A stretch of 64,000 bases of DNA from Ralstonia pickettii DTP0602. GTDB lineage: Bacteria > Pseudomonadota > Gammaproteobacteria > Burkholderiales > Burkholderiaceae. Location: contig CP006668.1 of the NCBI GenBank assembly GCA_000471925.1, positions 1,116,001-1,180,000 on the forward strand. The letters run 5' to 3'. Shown one piece after another: positions 26,672 to 35,639 of the stretch (positions are counted from its first letter, which is position 1; each line of letters opens with the position of its first letter). The position numbers and the translations under genes are program-made. A model generated the notes under the pieces. It did no database searches. It was given only the letters and a program-made list of their open reading frames with translations, and was not told the origin of the DNA.

Positions 26672-27652
26672 TTACTGCTTTTGAAACCCCGTACCGCGGG
26701 CAACCTTCCCCCAGAATGCGGTTCTGTTGGCCACTTCGGTTCTGAATGTCCCGGCATCCCAATAACCCGGCTCGGCACCGATGCTTTCAGCATAGGTCCG
26801 CATGTCCGACGTGGCCATCGCCTTGCCCACTTCCTTCTGGATGCGATCCAGCACATCGGCGGGTGTGCCCTTGGGTGCCCACAACCCGGTGAAATTCATC
26901 ACACCGTAACCACTGACGCCGGCCTCGGCGAATGTCGGAACGTTGGCCAACGCAGGCAAGCGTTTGGTACCGCTGACGGCCAGCACGGTCAGCTTGTTAC
27001 CCTTGACCTGTCCGATGACGCCCGGGATGGAGGCGATCTGGAAGTCGACAGTACCGCTCAGCAGCGCAACGGTAGCCTCTCCGGCGCCTTTGAACGGCAC
27101 ATGCATGAAGTGCGTGCCCGCGGCGATGCCAAAAGCTTCGCTGGCGAAGTGGGGGGTTGAACCAGGTCCGCCCGACCCATACGAAACCTTGTCATCAGCT
27201 TTCGCCGCGGCAATCAGATCGGCCAGCGTCTTGTATTTGCCACCAGTTTTGACAACCACGCCCATGGGCGCAAACACGTATGCCGCAACCGGCTGCAGGT
27301 CCTTTGCAGGATCAAAGGGCAGCGTCTTGAAGATGTGGGGCAGCAGCGCGTAGGTTGTATCGTTGGCCAACAGCGTGTAACCATCCGGCGCGGCGCGGGC
27401 GACCTGGGAGGTGCCGATCGTTCCCGTCGCGCCGGCCTTGTTTTCCACGTAGAAGCTCTGGCCGGTCTGCTCGGAGAGTCGCTGCGCCATTTTCCGGGTG
27501 ACAGCGTCCACGGCGCCGCCAGGCGGGTAGGGCACGATGATCTTGACGGGCTTGCCAGGCCAGCCTTGCGCTTGAGCGACCATCGACATGGCGGCAAGGG
27601 TGGCGAACGCCAGGCCTCGGAGCTTCCATGCTCCGCCTTCCTTCTTTTTCAT
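26672..27652 (-). CDS. TctC/Bug-family receptor, lactonase-linked
   Basis: 326 aa. Charged N-terminus, then the signal hydrophobic core LRGLAFATLAAMSMVAQAQG. Marks: [52 protein letters not shown] lies about 5 nt before the ATG. This copy has diverged from the other receptors in the region around 90-110 and near the C-terminus (GYWDAGTFRTEV), so it may bind a different ligand. It lies between the 2-hydroxyacid dehydrogenase and the lactonase. Confidence 0.85.
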   Translation of the reverse strand: MKKKEGGAWKLRGLAFATLAAMSMVAQAQGWPGKPVKIIVPYPPGGAVDAVTRKMAQRLSEQTGQSFYVENKAGATGTIGTSQVARAAPDGYTLLANDTTYALLPHIFKTLPFDPAKDLQPVAAYVFAPMGVVVKTGGKYKTLADLIAAAKADDKVSYGSGGPGSTPHFASEAFGIAAGTHFMHVPFKGAGEATVALLSGTVDFQIASIPGVIGQVKGNKLTVLAVSGTKRLPALANVPTFAEAGVSGYGVMNFTGLWAPKGTPADVLDRIQKEVGKAMATSDMRTYAESIGAEPGYWDAGTFRTEVANRTAFWGKVARGTGFQKQ

Positions 27653-27759
27653 GCTGTCTCCATAGTTCTTATATACCGCGTGAAGAGCTGGATAAGCGGT
27701 AGGGCGCGTGCATCATGGGAAAACGAGGCGCGACGCACCGCCAGTCCGGCACCAACACG

Positions 27760-28707
27760 CTACTGCTGTCCGACTGCCGGCTCGCGAACTTTGCTCAGGA
27801 CCGCGATGGTGTTGGTCGCGGCAGCGACACCCATATTGATGTAGGCCGCACTGGTCACGCCCCCGATATGCGGGCTCAGCACAAAGCCAGGCTGCCCGTG
27901 GAAAATATGGGGCGACGACAGCGGCTCGCGCGCAAAGCTATCCAGGCCGGCCGCCGCCACGCGCCCCGACTGAACGGCTTCGAGCAGCGCCGCTTCATCG
28001 ATCAGCCCGCCCCGGGCGGTATTGATGATGATTACGCCGGGCTTGCAACGCGCAAGTGTGCTGGCATTGACCATTTCCTTGTTCTCGGCCGTCAACGGGC
28101 ATTGCAGCGAGATGACATCCGAGGCCTCCCAGATCCTTTCCAGCGGGACAGCTTCTATATAGTCGGGCAGGTCCGTGGCGAACGGATCGAAACCAATCAC
28201 ACGCATGCCGATTGCGTCGCACATCCTGGCGAACCGTCGGCCGATGGCACCCAGGCCGACGAGTCCGACCGTCAGGCCATTCAGTTCCAGGCTCTTGTGC
28301 GTCGCTTTGTCCCAGTGGCCGGCATGCATGCGCGCATCCAGTTGCACCACCGCCTTGGCGCACGCAAGCATCAGCGCCAGCGCATGTTCGGCGACGGCGG
28401 CGGCATTTGCCCCGGCCGCTGCGGTCACCTTGATGCTGCGCGCCTCCGCAGCGGCTTTGTCAATGGTGTCGGTGCCGGTGCCGTGTTTCGAAATCACCTT
28501 CAAGGCGGGTGCTGCGTCCATGACTTCGGCGGTTACGCTGCCGTAGCGCACGATAATGCCGACCGGGTTGTGCTTCCTTGCCAGTGCCACGAGATCGGCG
28601 GTCTGCGGAGTCTTCCCCGCGAATACGATCTTATAGTCGCTCAGCAGCGCGAGGGCTTCCGGCGCGAGGTCGGCACCCGTGACGATAATGACTGGCTTGT
28701 TCGTCAC
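27760..28707 (-). CDS. D-isomer-specific 2-hydroxyacid dehydrogenase
   Basis: 315 aa, NAD(P)-dependent interconversion of a 2-oxoacid and a 2-hydroxyacid. The dinucleotide fold is at about 145-170 (VGLVGLGAIGRRFARMC). The catalytic arginine is in INTARGGLIDEAAL, the glutamate in FAREPLSS and the histidine in LSPHIGGVT. The length fits the hydroxypyruvate/phosphoglycerate reductase group. The ATG overlaps the RraA-like stop by 4 bp, so the two are coupled. An aldolase-derived oxoacid would be a natural substrate. Confidence 0.85.
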   Translation of the reverse strand: MTNKPVIIVTGADLAPEALALLSDYKIVFAGKTPQTADLVALARKHNPVGIIVRYGSVTAEVMDAAPALKVISKHGTGTDTIDKAAAEARSIKVTAAAGANAAAVAEHALALMLACAKAVVQLDARMHAGHWDKATHKSLELNGLTVGLVGLGAIGRRFARMCDAIGMRVIGFDPFATDLPDYIEAVPLERIWEASDVISLQCPLTAENKEMVNASTLARCKPGVIIINTARGGLIDEAALLEAVQSGRVAAAGLDSFAREPLSSPHIFHGQPGFVLSPHIGGVTSAAYINMGVAAATNTIAVLSKVREPAVGQQ

Positions 28708-29387
28708 AGCGCTTCTCCCTGCTTCAGGACGCCCGCCGTCACCAGCGATGCCAGCAGCCAGGGCGCGGTGGTATTGCCCTCCTTGATCTGGGCAATGCGC
28801 CTGGCCTCCGCCTCTTCCTTCTTTGCGGCGGCATCGAGCAAGGCTTCGATCTTTTCGCGCTCCACCACCACCAATCCATCGGCATCGCCGCAGATGAAAT
28901 CGCCGGGATTCACCGTGACGCCACCGACAGAAATGGGATGCCCGATGCGGCCGCCAACTTCCTTGGTCGGGCCATTAGGGTTCGTGCCGACCGAAAAGAC
29001 CGGAAACTGCATCTCCTCTAGTTCGATACTGTCGCGGACGGCGCCATCGAGGACAACGCCGGCCAGGCCGCGTTGGCGAGCGGCATGCATCATGATCGTT
29101 CCCATCAGCGCCGAGGTCTGATCCCCCTTGCCGTCGACGACCAGGACATCACCGGGCTGCGCAAGGGCAAGTGCGGCATGGATCATCAGGTTATCGCCGG
29201 GGCGAACTTCGACGGTGAATGCTGTCCCGGCGACCTTCATGGTGGGCCGCAAAGCCTTGATGCGACCATGCAGCGCGCCGCGGCGTCCGCCGACATCGGA
29301 GAGAATTGCAGGCTGGATTTTGGCGGCCCGCGCCACGATCTCGGCAGGCACGCGCTCAAACGATTTGATGATGTTGGGCAAAGTCAT
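28704..29387 (-). CDS. RraA-like / 4-hydroxy-4-methyl-2-oxoglutarate aldolase-type protein
   Basis: 227 aa. The family includes class II pyruvate aldolases/oxaloacetate decarboxylases and the RNase E inhibitor RraA. Visible: LSDVGGRRGALHGRIKAL (about 30-47), GTAFTVEVRPGDNLMIHAAL, GDVLVVDGKGDQTSALMGTI, and GLAGVVLDGAVRDSIELEEM with the R-D pair used in the aldolases. The length and catabolic context favour the aldolase or decarboxylase role. It is coupled to the downstream 2-hydroxyacid dehydrogenase and preceded by a tctC gene. Confidence 0.8.
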   Translation of the reverse strand: MTLPNIIKSFERVPAEIVARAAKIQPAILSDVGGRRGALHGRIKALRPTMKVAGTAFTVEVRPGDNLMIHAALALAQPGDVLVVDGKGDQTSALMGTIMMHAARQRGLAGVVLDGAVRDSIELEEMQFPVFSVGTNPNGPTKEVGGRIGHPISVGGVTVNPGDFICGDADGLVVVEREKIEALLDAAAKKEEAEARRIAQIKEGNTTAPWLLASLVTAGVLKQGEAL

Positions 29388-29430
29388 GGTTGACTCCAGG
29401 CAATATGAAAGGGATAGGAGGATGCAGGCG

Positions 29431-30411
29431 TCAATCCAGCTTGGTGCCGGACGCCTTGATGACCGATGCCCAGCGGAAGATGTCCTGCTTGACTAGCGCA
29501 CTGAACGCCTCAGGCGTGCCACCCAGCACCGATGCACCTTGTTCATTCAGCTTCTTGGCGAGCTCCGGGGATTTGAGCGCCTTGTTGAACTCGGTGTTGA
29601 GGCGCACCACGATGTCCTTCGGTGTCGCGGCGGGCGCGACGAAGCCGAACCAGGTCGCGGTATCAAAGCCGGGATAGCCCAACTCGGCCACTGTCGGCAC
29701 CTGAGCCAGGTCTTGCAAACGCTTCGGTGACGTCACCGCGAGCGGCCGCAACCTGTTGTTCTTGATATGCCCTAGCAACGTCGGCACGGATGCCATGTAC
29801 AGATCGACTTGTCCGCCCATCAGGTCGTTGACTGCCTGCGCGGCACCCTTGTACGGAACATGGGTGAACTTCACCTTCGCGGTCGTTTGCAGCAGCTCGC
29901 CGCCAAGGTGCGCCACCGTTCCGTTGCCGGGCGACGCGAAATTGATCGCTCCGGGCTTTGCCTTGGCAGCCTGGATCACGTCCTTCATCGTCTTGTAAGG
30001 CGAGTTGACGTGCGTGACCAGCACCAGCGGCGCGGAGGCGACCAGGCTGATGGGCGCCAGATCCTTCAATGGGTCATACGGCAACCGTTCGTACAGCGAG
30101 GGGTTGATGGCAAGGTTGCTGGTCTGCCCCATGACGATGGTGTAGCCATCGGCCGGGGCTTTGGCGGCTGCGTCCACCCCGAGGTTGCCACCGGAGCCTG
30201 GCTTGTTCTCCACCACAAACACCCATCCCGTCGACTTGGCAACCGTATTGGTCACCTCGCGCGCGATGATGTCTGTCCCGCCGCCGGCGGGAAAAGGGAC
30301 GATGACCCTGATGGGCTTGGTCGGGTACTGGGGAGCTGCATGCGTGGTGGCGGATGCCACAACCAGCCCTGCGGCGAGGACCAACATGCAGCGACGGGAA
30401 ATTGCCTTCAT
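29431..30411 (-). CDS. TctC/Bug-family receptor, RraA-linked
   Basis: 326 aa. The signal peptide is RRCMLVLAAGLVVASATTHA. The mature protein starts PQYPTKPIRVIVPFPAGGGTD and carries PADGYTIVMGQTSNLAINPS, HVPYKGAAQAVNDLMGGQ and LRPLAVTS. The MGQTSNLAINP stretch resembles the citrate-type receptor at 22.5 kb. It heads the leftward operon with RraA, the 2-hydroxyacid dehydrogenase, a second tctC and the lactonase. It diverges from an IclR gene with a 17-bp tandem site between them. Confidence 0.85.
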   Translation of the reverse strand: MKAISRRCMLVLAAGLVVASATTHAAPQYPTKPIRVIVPFPAGGGTDIIAREVTNTVAKSTGWVFVVENKPGSGGNLGVDAAAKAPADGYTIVMGQTSNLAINPSLYERLPYDPLKDLAPISLVASAPLVLVTHVNSPYKTMKDVIQAAKAKPGAINFASPGNGTVAHLGGELLQTTAKVKFTHVPYKGAAQAVNDLMGGQVDLYMASVPTLLGHIKNNRLRPLAVTSPKRLQDLAQVPTVAELGYPGFDTATWFGFVAPAATPKDIVVRLNTEFNKALKSPELAKKLNEQGASVLGGTPEAFSALVKQDIFRWASVIKASGTKLD

Positions 30412-30457
30412 TACTGTCTCCGAATCTCGTTTCGTTGTGATTGGATTGTTGTCGATC

Positions 30458-30494
30458 GTTTCACGGCATACAATGGCGTTTCATGCTGTGCAAC
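30458..30494. promoter_or_regulatory. tandem IclR-type sites
   Basis: GTTTCACGGCATACAAT (30458-30474) and GTTTCATGCTGTGCAAC (30478-30494) are direct repeats exactly 20 bp apart. The second is a GTTKCA-N5-TGMAAC dyad. The length and spacing match the tandem operators at 22.24 kb although the half-site sequence differs, as expected for a different IclR protein. Confidence 0.55.
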
Positions 30495-30506
30495 ATGTTC
30501 CGCCTT

Positions 30507-31277
30507 ATGAATCGAAATAGTGAGCTTGGCAGCACTCCTGCGGGCGACGACGCTGCGGGCACCGTGATAGCGGTGACCCGCGCCCTGCGTGTGCTCGAGG
30601 CATTCGGCGTCAATGATCCACAGCTGTCCCTGGCGGAACTGAGCCGGCGGACCGGCATCCACAAAACCACCGTGCTGCGGCTGGCCCGCACGTTGGCGGC
30701 AGATAACTACCTGGTGCAGAAGGAAGATGGGAACTGGCGCCTGGGGCGTGCAGCCGGATGGCTGGGCGCGTGCTACCAGGCAACCTTCAACGTGCAGGAA
30801 GTCGTGGAACCGGTGCTGCGAGAACTGACGATCAGGACCGGGGAAAGCGCTTCGTTCTACGTCCGTGAGGGGCAGCAGCGAACATGTCTTGTCCGCGTCG
30901 AAGGACCGCAGGCCATCCGCCATCACGTCCGAATCGGGGCGGCCCTGCCGCTGGACAGCGGTTCCCCTGGCCGGGTCATTCTGGCGTTCTCGGGAGAGCC
31001 CGGCGAACTCTATGAGATGATCCGCCGCCGCGGTTTCCATCTGTCGCTTGGCGAGCGCGAGCCCGAAGTCTCGAGCGTGTCAGCACCGGTATTTGGGCTG
31101 CACTGGCGGCTGCTGGGCTCGATGTGTATTTCGGGACCGACCTCCCGCTTGAGCGAAGCGCGGTTGTTGGAACTGGCCCAGACCGTTATGGACGCTGCAA
31201 ACAAGCTCTCGTATGCCATGGCGGGCAGCCAACGGCCGGCGATGCACGTTGAGAAGCCGTCGACCTGGCATCCGTGA
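30507..31277 (+). CDS. IclR-family transcriptional regulator
   Basis: 256 aa from the ATG at 30507. In-frame starts at 30483 and 30495 exist. The 30483 start lies inside the putative operator and no site has a good ribosome-binding sequence, so the start is uncertain. HTH at about 20-75 (LSLAELSRRTGIHKTTVLRL), effector domain with GESASFYVREGQQRTCLVRV and LDSGSPGRVILAFSG. It diverges from the tctC-rraA operon, which it probably controls. Confidence 0.8.
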   Translation: MNRNSELGSTPAGDDAAGTVIAVTRALRVLEAFGVNDPQLSLAELSRRTGIHKTTVLRLARTLAADNYLVQKEDGNWRLGRAAGWLGACYQATFNVQEVVEPVLRELTIRTGESASFYVREGQQRTCLVRVEGPQAIRHHVRIGAALPLDSGSPGRVILAFSGEPGELYEMIRRRGFHLSLGEREPEVSSVSAPVFGLHWRLLGSMCISGPTSRLSEARLLELAQTVMDAANKLSYAMAGSQRPAMHVEKPSTWHP

Positions 31278-31299
31278 TATCGGAGAAGAGACTCGATCC

Positions 31300-31463
31300 A
31301 GCTAATTCGGGTTACGCGCACCCCGTGTGAGGAACCGGAATTGGCCGGACTGCGATTGCCAAAAAATCAATCACATAACAGCTAATTCCGTCGCGGCTCG
31401 GCCGTCTCAGAACCTGAATTAGCCGGACTGCCGTGAAAAGAAGCGCGAATTGGCCGGACTGCG
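31300..31463. repeat. cluster of short direct and inverted repeats, IS-end-like
   Basis: A GAATTRGCCGGACTGC core occurs three times in the same orientation (31331-31354, 31410-31432, 31440-31463). Two opposite-orientation partial copies read AGCTAATTCSGKT (near 31300 and 31378). Multiple short terminal repeats of this kind are seen at ends of IS21-family elements. No transposase gene is present, so this may be a solo end or a deletion remnant. It lies where the sequence character changes from core-like to accessory. Confidence 0.5.
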
Positions 31464-31532
31464 CCGCAGGCGCCTCTTGGTGCAAATTAATGACCTTTCA
31501 TCCCAACCTCGAAATGCGACCTGGTTGTCGGT

Positions 31533-32750
31533 TTACTGCGTTGACAGCCGCATGAGCATGCGAGACAGAAGATAAAGGCGAGGTACGACCAAGTTGACGT
31601 CGGCGTACTCTTCCGTGGAATGCGGGTGTGCGCCTACCATGCCGAAACCGTCCAGAGTCGGCGTGCCGACGCCGGCTGTCAGACTTGCATCGGCAGCACC
31701 GCCGCTCATTTCAAGCCCAAGCTTTCTACCGATCTCTGCGTAGATCTCTTGCGCCTGTGCAGCGAGCTTATCGGTCGTGGGCGTTCGAGGCATGGGAGGG
31801 AAACCGCGGACCAGCTTCGCCGTCACTTTGGTGTCAGGTACGAGTGTGGTGCCTGATACGCGCACTAGATCGCGTTCAATCCGGTCAAATTCTTCCGGCA
31901 CCGCAACGCGAACATCTCCGTAAGCGGTGGCGCTATCAGGGATCACGTTCGATACCGTGCCGGCCTTCACCACCGTCACACTCAAAGTAGTGAGCTTTGC
32001 CGGGTCGCCAAGTTTGTTCAGTTCCAGGATTTGGTGTGCCAACTCCGTGACGGCGTTTCGCCCTTTTTCCGGACCGGCCGCGTGCGAAGCCTTGCCCGTC
32101 ACCTCAATGGTGAGAGTGCCGCTACCTTTTCGCTGGACTGTAAGGCCGTCATGTTCTCGTCCCGGCTCCAGGTTGAGCACGACATCATGCTGCTTTGCTT
32201 GCTGTTCGATCAAGGCGCGCGAGCCCTTGGAGCCTGTCTCCTCATTCGTGTTGAGCAGCAGCGTAATCTGGCCGTATTGCTTGAAGTCCAGCCCCTTCAG
32301 GACCTTCATCGCATAGATGCCGAGAACCACGCCGCCTTTGTTGTCGACGACTCCCGGGCCATATGCGCGACCATCGCTGATCCGGAACGGCCGCGTCGAG
32401 GCGGTACCATCGGGAAAGACGGTGTCCAGATGTGCCATCAAAAGTATCCGAGCCTTGCCGGTACCCTTCCAGGTTGCTAGGACATTACTGCCAGCAGCAG
32501 GCTTAGCCGACACTGTTTCGATCTGCGCGTCGGTTCTCTTCAGTTCGTCGACCACAACTGAGCTAACGGACTCGATGCCCGATGTACTCGCAGAACCGGA
32601 ATCGATATTTACAAGGCGTTCCAGGAGGCTGAGTGCTTCCTCGCGATATTGCTCCGATTGTGCTAAAACCGCTTGGTTCGGTTCGGCGCCTCGTGTCGAG
32701 AGCGAAGCGCACAGCAAGAGCAAGGGAAAGGCCAGACGGATAGCGTGCAC
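31533..32750 (-). CDS. M20 zinc peptidase, glutamate carboxypeptidase (CPG2) type
   Basis: 405 aa with an export signal (RLAFPLLLLCASLSTRGA), so it is probably periplasmic. The metal-site motifs of carboxypeptidase G2 are visible: MAHLDTVFPDG (His/Asp, about 105), GPGVVDNKGG with the bridging aspartate, NTNEETGSKGS with the glutamate pair, LNLEPGREHDGL, and a C-terminal GAHPHSTEEY with the last histidine. The dimerisation domain sits between (GKASHAAGPEKGRNA). It removes C-terminal glutamate or similar residues from peptides or N-acyl amino acids. It stands alone, 150 bp downstream of dadA on the same strand. Confidence 0.85.
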   Translation of the reverse strand: MHAIRLAFPLLLLCASLSTRGAEPNQAVLAQSEQYREEALSLLERLVNIDSGSASTSGIESVSSVVVDELKRTDAQIETVSAKPAAGSNVLATWKGTGKARILLMAHLDTVFPDGTASTRPFRISDGRAYGPGVVDNKGGVVLGIYAMKVLKGLDFKQYGQITLLLNTNEETGSKGSRALIEQQAKQHDVVLNLEPGREHDGLTVQRKGSGTLTIEVTGKASHAAGPEKGRNAVTELAHQILELNKLGDPAKLTTLSVTVVKAGTVSNVIPDSATAYGDVRVAVPEEFDRIERDLVRVSGTTLVPDTKVTAKLVRGFPPMPRTPTTDKLAAQAQEIYAEIGRKLGLEMSGGAADASLTAGVGTPTLDGFGMVGAHPHSTEEYADVNLVVPRLYLLSRMLMRLSTQ

Positions 32751-32899
32751 GGGGTTCTCCTCGATTGATTTCGTTTCTTTGCCAAAGGCTGCATGTGAGT
32801 TCGTGGCGCTCCACGGCCCCCATTGGCGGAGGCGACAGACTCATGGAGGGCGTACAACCGGCTGCGGTAAGTGGTCCGTGCAGCAACCGGCAAGGACGC

Positions 32900-34204
32900 T
32901 TAGTTCAGCGCGAGGTTAGGCGAGCCAAGTTTCCGGTAGTCGCGGCGCACGTTCCGACCTGCGAGCTGATATGGCGCCAGATCGAGAGCGGGTGAACGGC
33001 CGCACAAAGTGTCCGCGACGAGCTTGGCGCTGGCACAGGCAAGCGTGAAGCCAAGGGCTCCGTGTCCAGTGTTTAGATGAAGGTTCGACAAATTTGTCTT
33101 ACCAAGGAGAGGCTTGCTGTCCGGCGTGGCCGGACGGGCGCCGGTCCAGACTTGTGCTCCGGAATAATCTCCAGCATTTGGCATCGTGGCCGCGGCTTGG
33201 GACCTGAGAAGCTCGATCCGGGCCGCATCGACGTGGGAGTCGGTGGGCGTCATATCAACCATTCCCGCGATTCGCAGGTGCTGACCGAGCTTGGCATAGA
33301 CGATCTTATGATGCAGGTCTGTTACGCTCAACGCAGGGGCCTGATGTGCCTCCTCCACCGGAACAGTCAAGCTGTAACCCTTGAGCGGATACATCGGAAG
33401 TCGAATGCCGAGGTCGGCTGCCAGCTCTGAGCTGCCATTGCCGAGCGCGAGCACATACAAATCGGCATTGACATCGCCAGAATCGGTGCGCACCGCCACC
33501 ACCTTGCCGCCTTCCCGGATGAGCCCGTGGACTCGATTGTTGAACAGGAAGTCGACTCCATACTTCTCTTTGGCGACACGACCAAGTTCGCGCGTGAAGA
33601 GATAACAATCGCCGGCGTCTTCGGAGGGGGTCAGGATGCCTCCGGCCAACTTGTCGCCCACTGCGTAAAGCGCAGGCTCTGCAAGCACGCACGCCTTCGC
33701 GTCCAGTGCACTTTGTTCGGCGCCAAACTTCGCCTGGAATTCCATCTGCCGTTTCGCACCTTCGAACTCGACAGGATCACGATACACAACAAGCTTGCCG
33801 CTCTTGCTGTGGGCGAAATCGATGCCTTCATCCAGCATGACATCGTTCATGACAGCTTTGCTGTAGGCGCCGAGCAACAGCATTTCCACCGTTGTCTGTC
33901 GACTACGGTCGGTAGTGCAATGACGAAGGAACTGCATGCACCAAGTCCATTGCGCCAGGCTCAGCCTGGGCCGGAAAAGCAATGGTGCTGTCTTACTGAG
34001 CAGCCACGCGGGTAAATGATGAAGGGCCGAGGGGCCGGCGAGCGGCGCGACGTAGCTGTAGCTGAGCTGGCCCCCATTTGCAAAGCTCGTCTCCACGCCG
34101 GCTTCCGGGTGTTGTTCGACGACAGTGACGCGATGACCTTCACGAGCCAGGAAGTAAGCGGTGGTCACGCCGACGACGCCGCCGCCAAGCACACATACAT
34201 GCAT
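32900..34204 (-). CDS. dadA: FAD-dependent D-amino acid dehydrogenase
   Basis: 434 aa, DadA family. It oxidatively deaminates D-amino acids at the inner membrane, passing electrons to quinones. The FAD-binding motif sits at the extreme N-terminus (MHVCVLGGGVVGVTTAYFLA, then VTVVEQ). Other family marks are SYVAPLAGPSALHHLPAWLL, GDCYLFTRELG, YPLKGYSLTVPV and the C-terminal WTGARPATPDSKPLLGKTNL and LNTGHGALGFTLACASA. It diverges from an ornithine cyclodeaminase-like gene, and the gap carries one of the three shared T-N11-A boxes. The symbol is by family and the exact substrate may differ. Confidence 0.85.
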   Translation of the reverse strand: MHVCVLGGGVVGVTTAYFLAREGHRVTVVEQHPEAGVETSFANGGQLSYSYVAPLAGPSALHHLPAWLLSKTAPLLFRPRLSLAQWTWCMQFLRHCTTDRSRQTTVEMLLLGAYSKAVMNDVMLDEGIDFAHSKSGKLVVYRDPVEFEGAKRQMEFQAKFGAEQSALDAKACVLAEPALYAVGDKLAGGILTPSEDAGDCYLFTRELGRVAKEKYGVDFLFNNRVHGLIREGGKVVAVRTDSGDVNADLYVLALGNGSSELAADLGIRLPMYPLKGYSLTVPVEEAHQAPALSVTDLHHKIVYAKLGQHLRIAGMVDMTPTDSHVDAARIELLRSQAAATMPNAGDYSGAQVWTGARPATPDSKPLLGKTNLSNLHLNTGHGALGFTLACASAKLVADTLCGRSPALDLAPYQLAGRNVRRDYRKLGSPNLALN

Positions 34205-34327
34205 AGTTTCGTTTGGGGTTGTTGTCCCAGTTACGTACTGGAGAGAGACGCTCGCTGTTGCAATTTCAGCGCTACACCAGTATGCGAACGTCTGTAAGTC
34301 GGCGCAATTGACAAAACGCTACCGGGT

Positions 34328-34343
34328 ATAACCCTCAGTTAAT
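34328..34343. promoter_or_regulatory. shared ATAACC-N3-AGTTAAT box, copy A
   Basis: ATAACC-CTC-AGTTAAT lies between dadA and the ornithine cyclodeaminase-like gene. It differs from copy B (37470-37485) only in the three central bases. It has the T-N11-A form of LysR-type binding sites. Confidence 0.6.
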
Positions 34344-34573
34344 CCACATTGAGACATCGGCGCGTGCGTCGCACATTCTCGGTGCCACATTCTCGGCGAA
34401 GCGTGCTAGGAGCCACTCCCGATAACTGCCGAAGCCGGTACACCCCTACGACATAGCCTCAGGTTAGACGGGCCAAAGAAAACGCATTAGACGAAGCCGC
34501 GTGATCGGGAAACAATCAGCCTTCTTTCATCACTATATGCAGGCTGCCCTTCGGCAGAAGCAGAAGACGCGAT

Positions 34574-35494
34574 ATGAAACTGATCACTGATGAGCAAGTC
34601 CGCAACGTTCTCACGATGAGCGAGAGCAGCGCGGTTGTGCGCGATGCGTTCATCGCAGCAGCACAGGGCGGCGCCGTAACCTTGCAACGGGCGCGCACCT
34701 ATCATGACCATCTGACACTCAGTGTAATGGGGGGTATCGTCGCGCCCGCGGGAATGTGCGGTGCAAAGGTCTATTCGACCAATGCAGGGCAATTCGACTT
34801 CGTTGTTGTCCTCTTCGATGGCGCTGATGGTCACTACCTGGGTACCATCCAGGGCAACGCGTTGACGGAGTTTCGTACAGCGGCTACTACGCGAGTCGTG
34901 GTCGAGGCTCAAATGCCGCCGAACGCCTCCACACTGACGATTTTCGGGGCAGGGATTCAGGCCAAGGCCCATCTTACGGCGATGCTGGAACTTGGTGTTT
35001 TCCGCCGCGTCTTCATTGTGAGCAAGGGAGATGGCGAGGCACTGGCGACCACCTTTGCGCAAGCGTACCCGAGCGTTGCGTTCCAGACTGCGGAGGCTGT
35101 CAAGGCTGTGCCGGAAGCGGATGTGGTTATCACATGCACTCGCAGCCCCACGCCTTTGTTTGATGGAAAGCTCCTCAAGCCTCATGCATTCGTTGCAGCA
35201 ATCGGCTCGAGTAAGCCACAGACGCGAGAGATCGACGATTCCACGCTGCAGCGCGCTGCCCGGATTATCGTCGAACACAAAGACCAGGCGCGAAAGGAAG
35301 CGGGCGACCTGGTTATGGCGCAAGACGGCGTCGTTGATTGGGATCGCGTTCTGGAGATTGGTGACGTGCTAACCGGAGACGCCTCTGCAAAAACTGCCCA
35401 AGGCATTGGAGTCTACAAATCGGTTGGTGTGGGGCTTGTAGACGTCGCCCTTTCGGCGCTGGTGTACAAGAAGCTCGTAGCAGCGGAATCGTAA
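34574..35494 (+). CDS. ornithine cyclodeaminase / mu-crystallin family protein
   Basis: 306 aa. Members include ornithine cyclodeaminase, alanine dehydrogenase and ketimine reductases, all NAD(P)-dependent. Visible: LITDEQVRNVLTMSESSAVV at the N-terminus, NALTEFRTAATTRVVVEAQM (about 96-115), the Rossmann motif LTIFGAGIQAKAHLTAMLEL, and DVVITCTRSPTPLFDGKLLK. It diverges from dadA, so a D-amino acid or ketimine substrate made by or feeding DadA is plausible. The ATG has AGCAGAAGA about 10 nt upstream. Confidence 0.8.
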   Translation: MKLITDEQVRNVLTMSESSAVVRDAFIAAAQGGAVTLQRARTYHDHLTLSVMGGIVAPAGMCGAKVYSTNAGQFDFVVVLFDGADGHYLGTIQGNALTEFRTAATTRVVVEAQMPPNASTLTIFGAGIQAKAHLTAMLELGVFRRVFIVSKGDGEALATTFAQAYPSVAFQTAEAVKAVPEADVVITCTRSPTPLFDGKLLKPHAFVAAIGSSKPQTREIDDSTLQRAARIIVEHKDQARKEAGDLVMAQDGVVDWDRVLEIGDVLTGDASAKTAQGIGVYKSVGVGLVDVALSALVYKKLVAAES

Positions 35495-35639
35495 GTCCCC
35501 CGCCTAGCATCGCTTCCTCTCTTGCGGTGCTAGTGCTGGCCCTGCCCCGCGTGGGCTAGCCGAATGACGACTCGCATTCGGCGGGGCACCGTGGCCTCGC
35601 GCCGACATGGACGCTTACTGGCACCGTTTCCCCCCCAAG

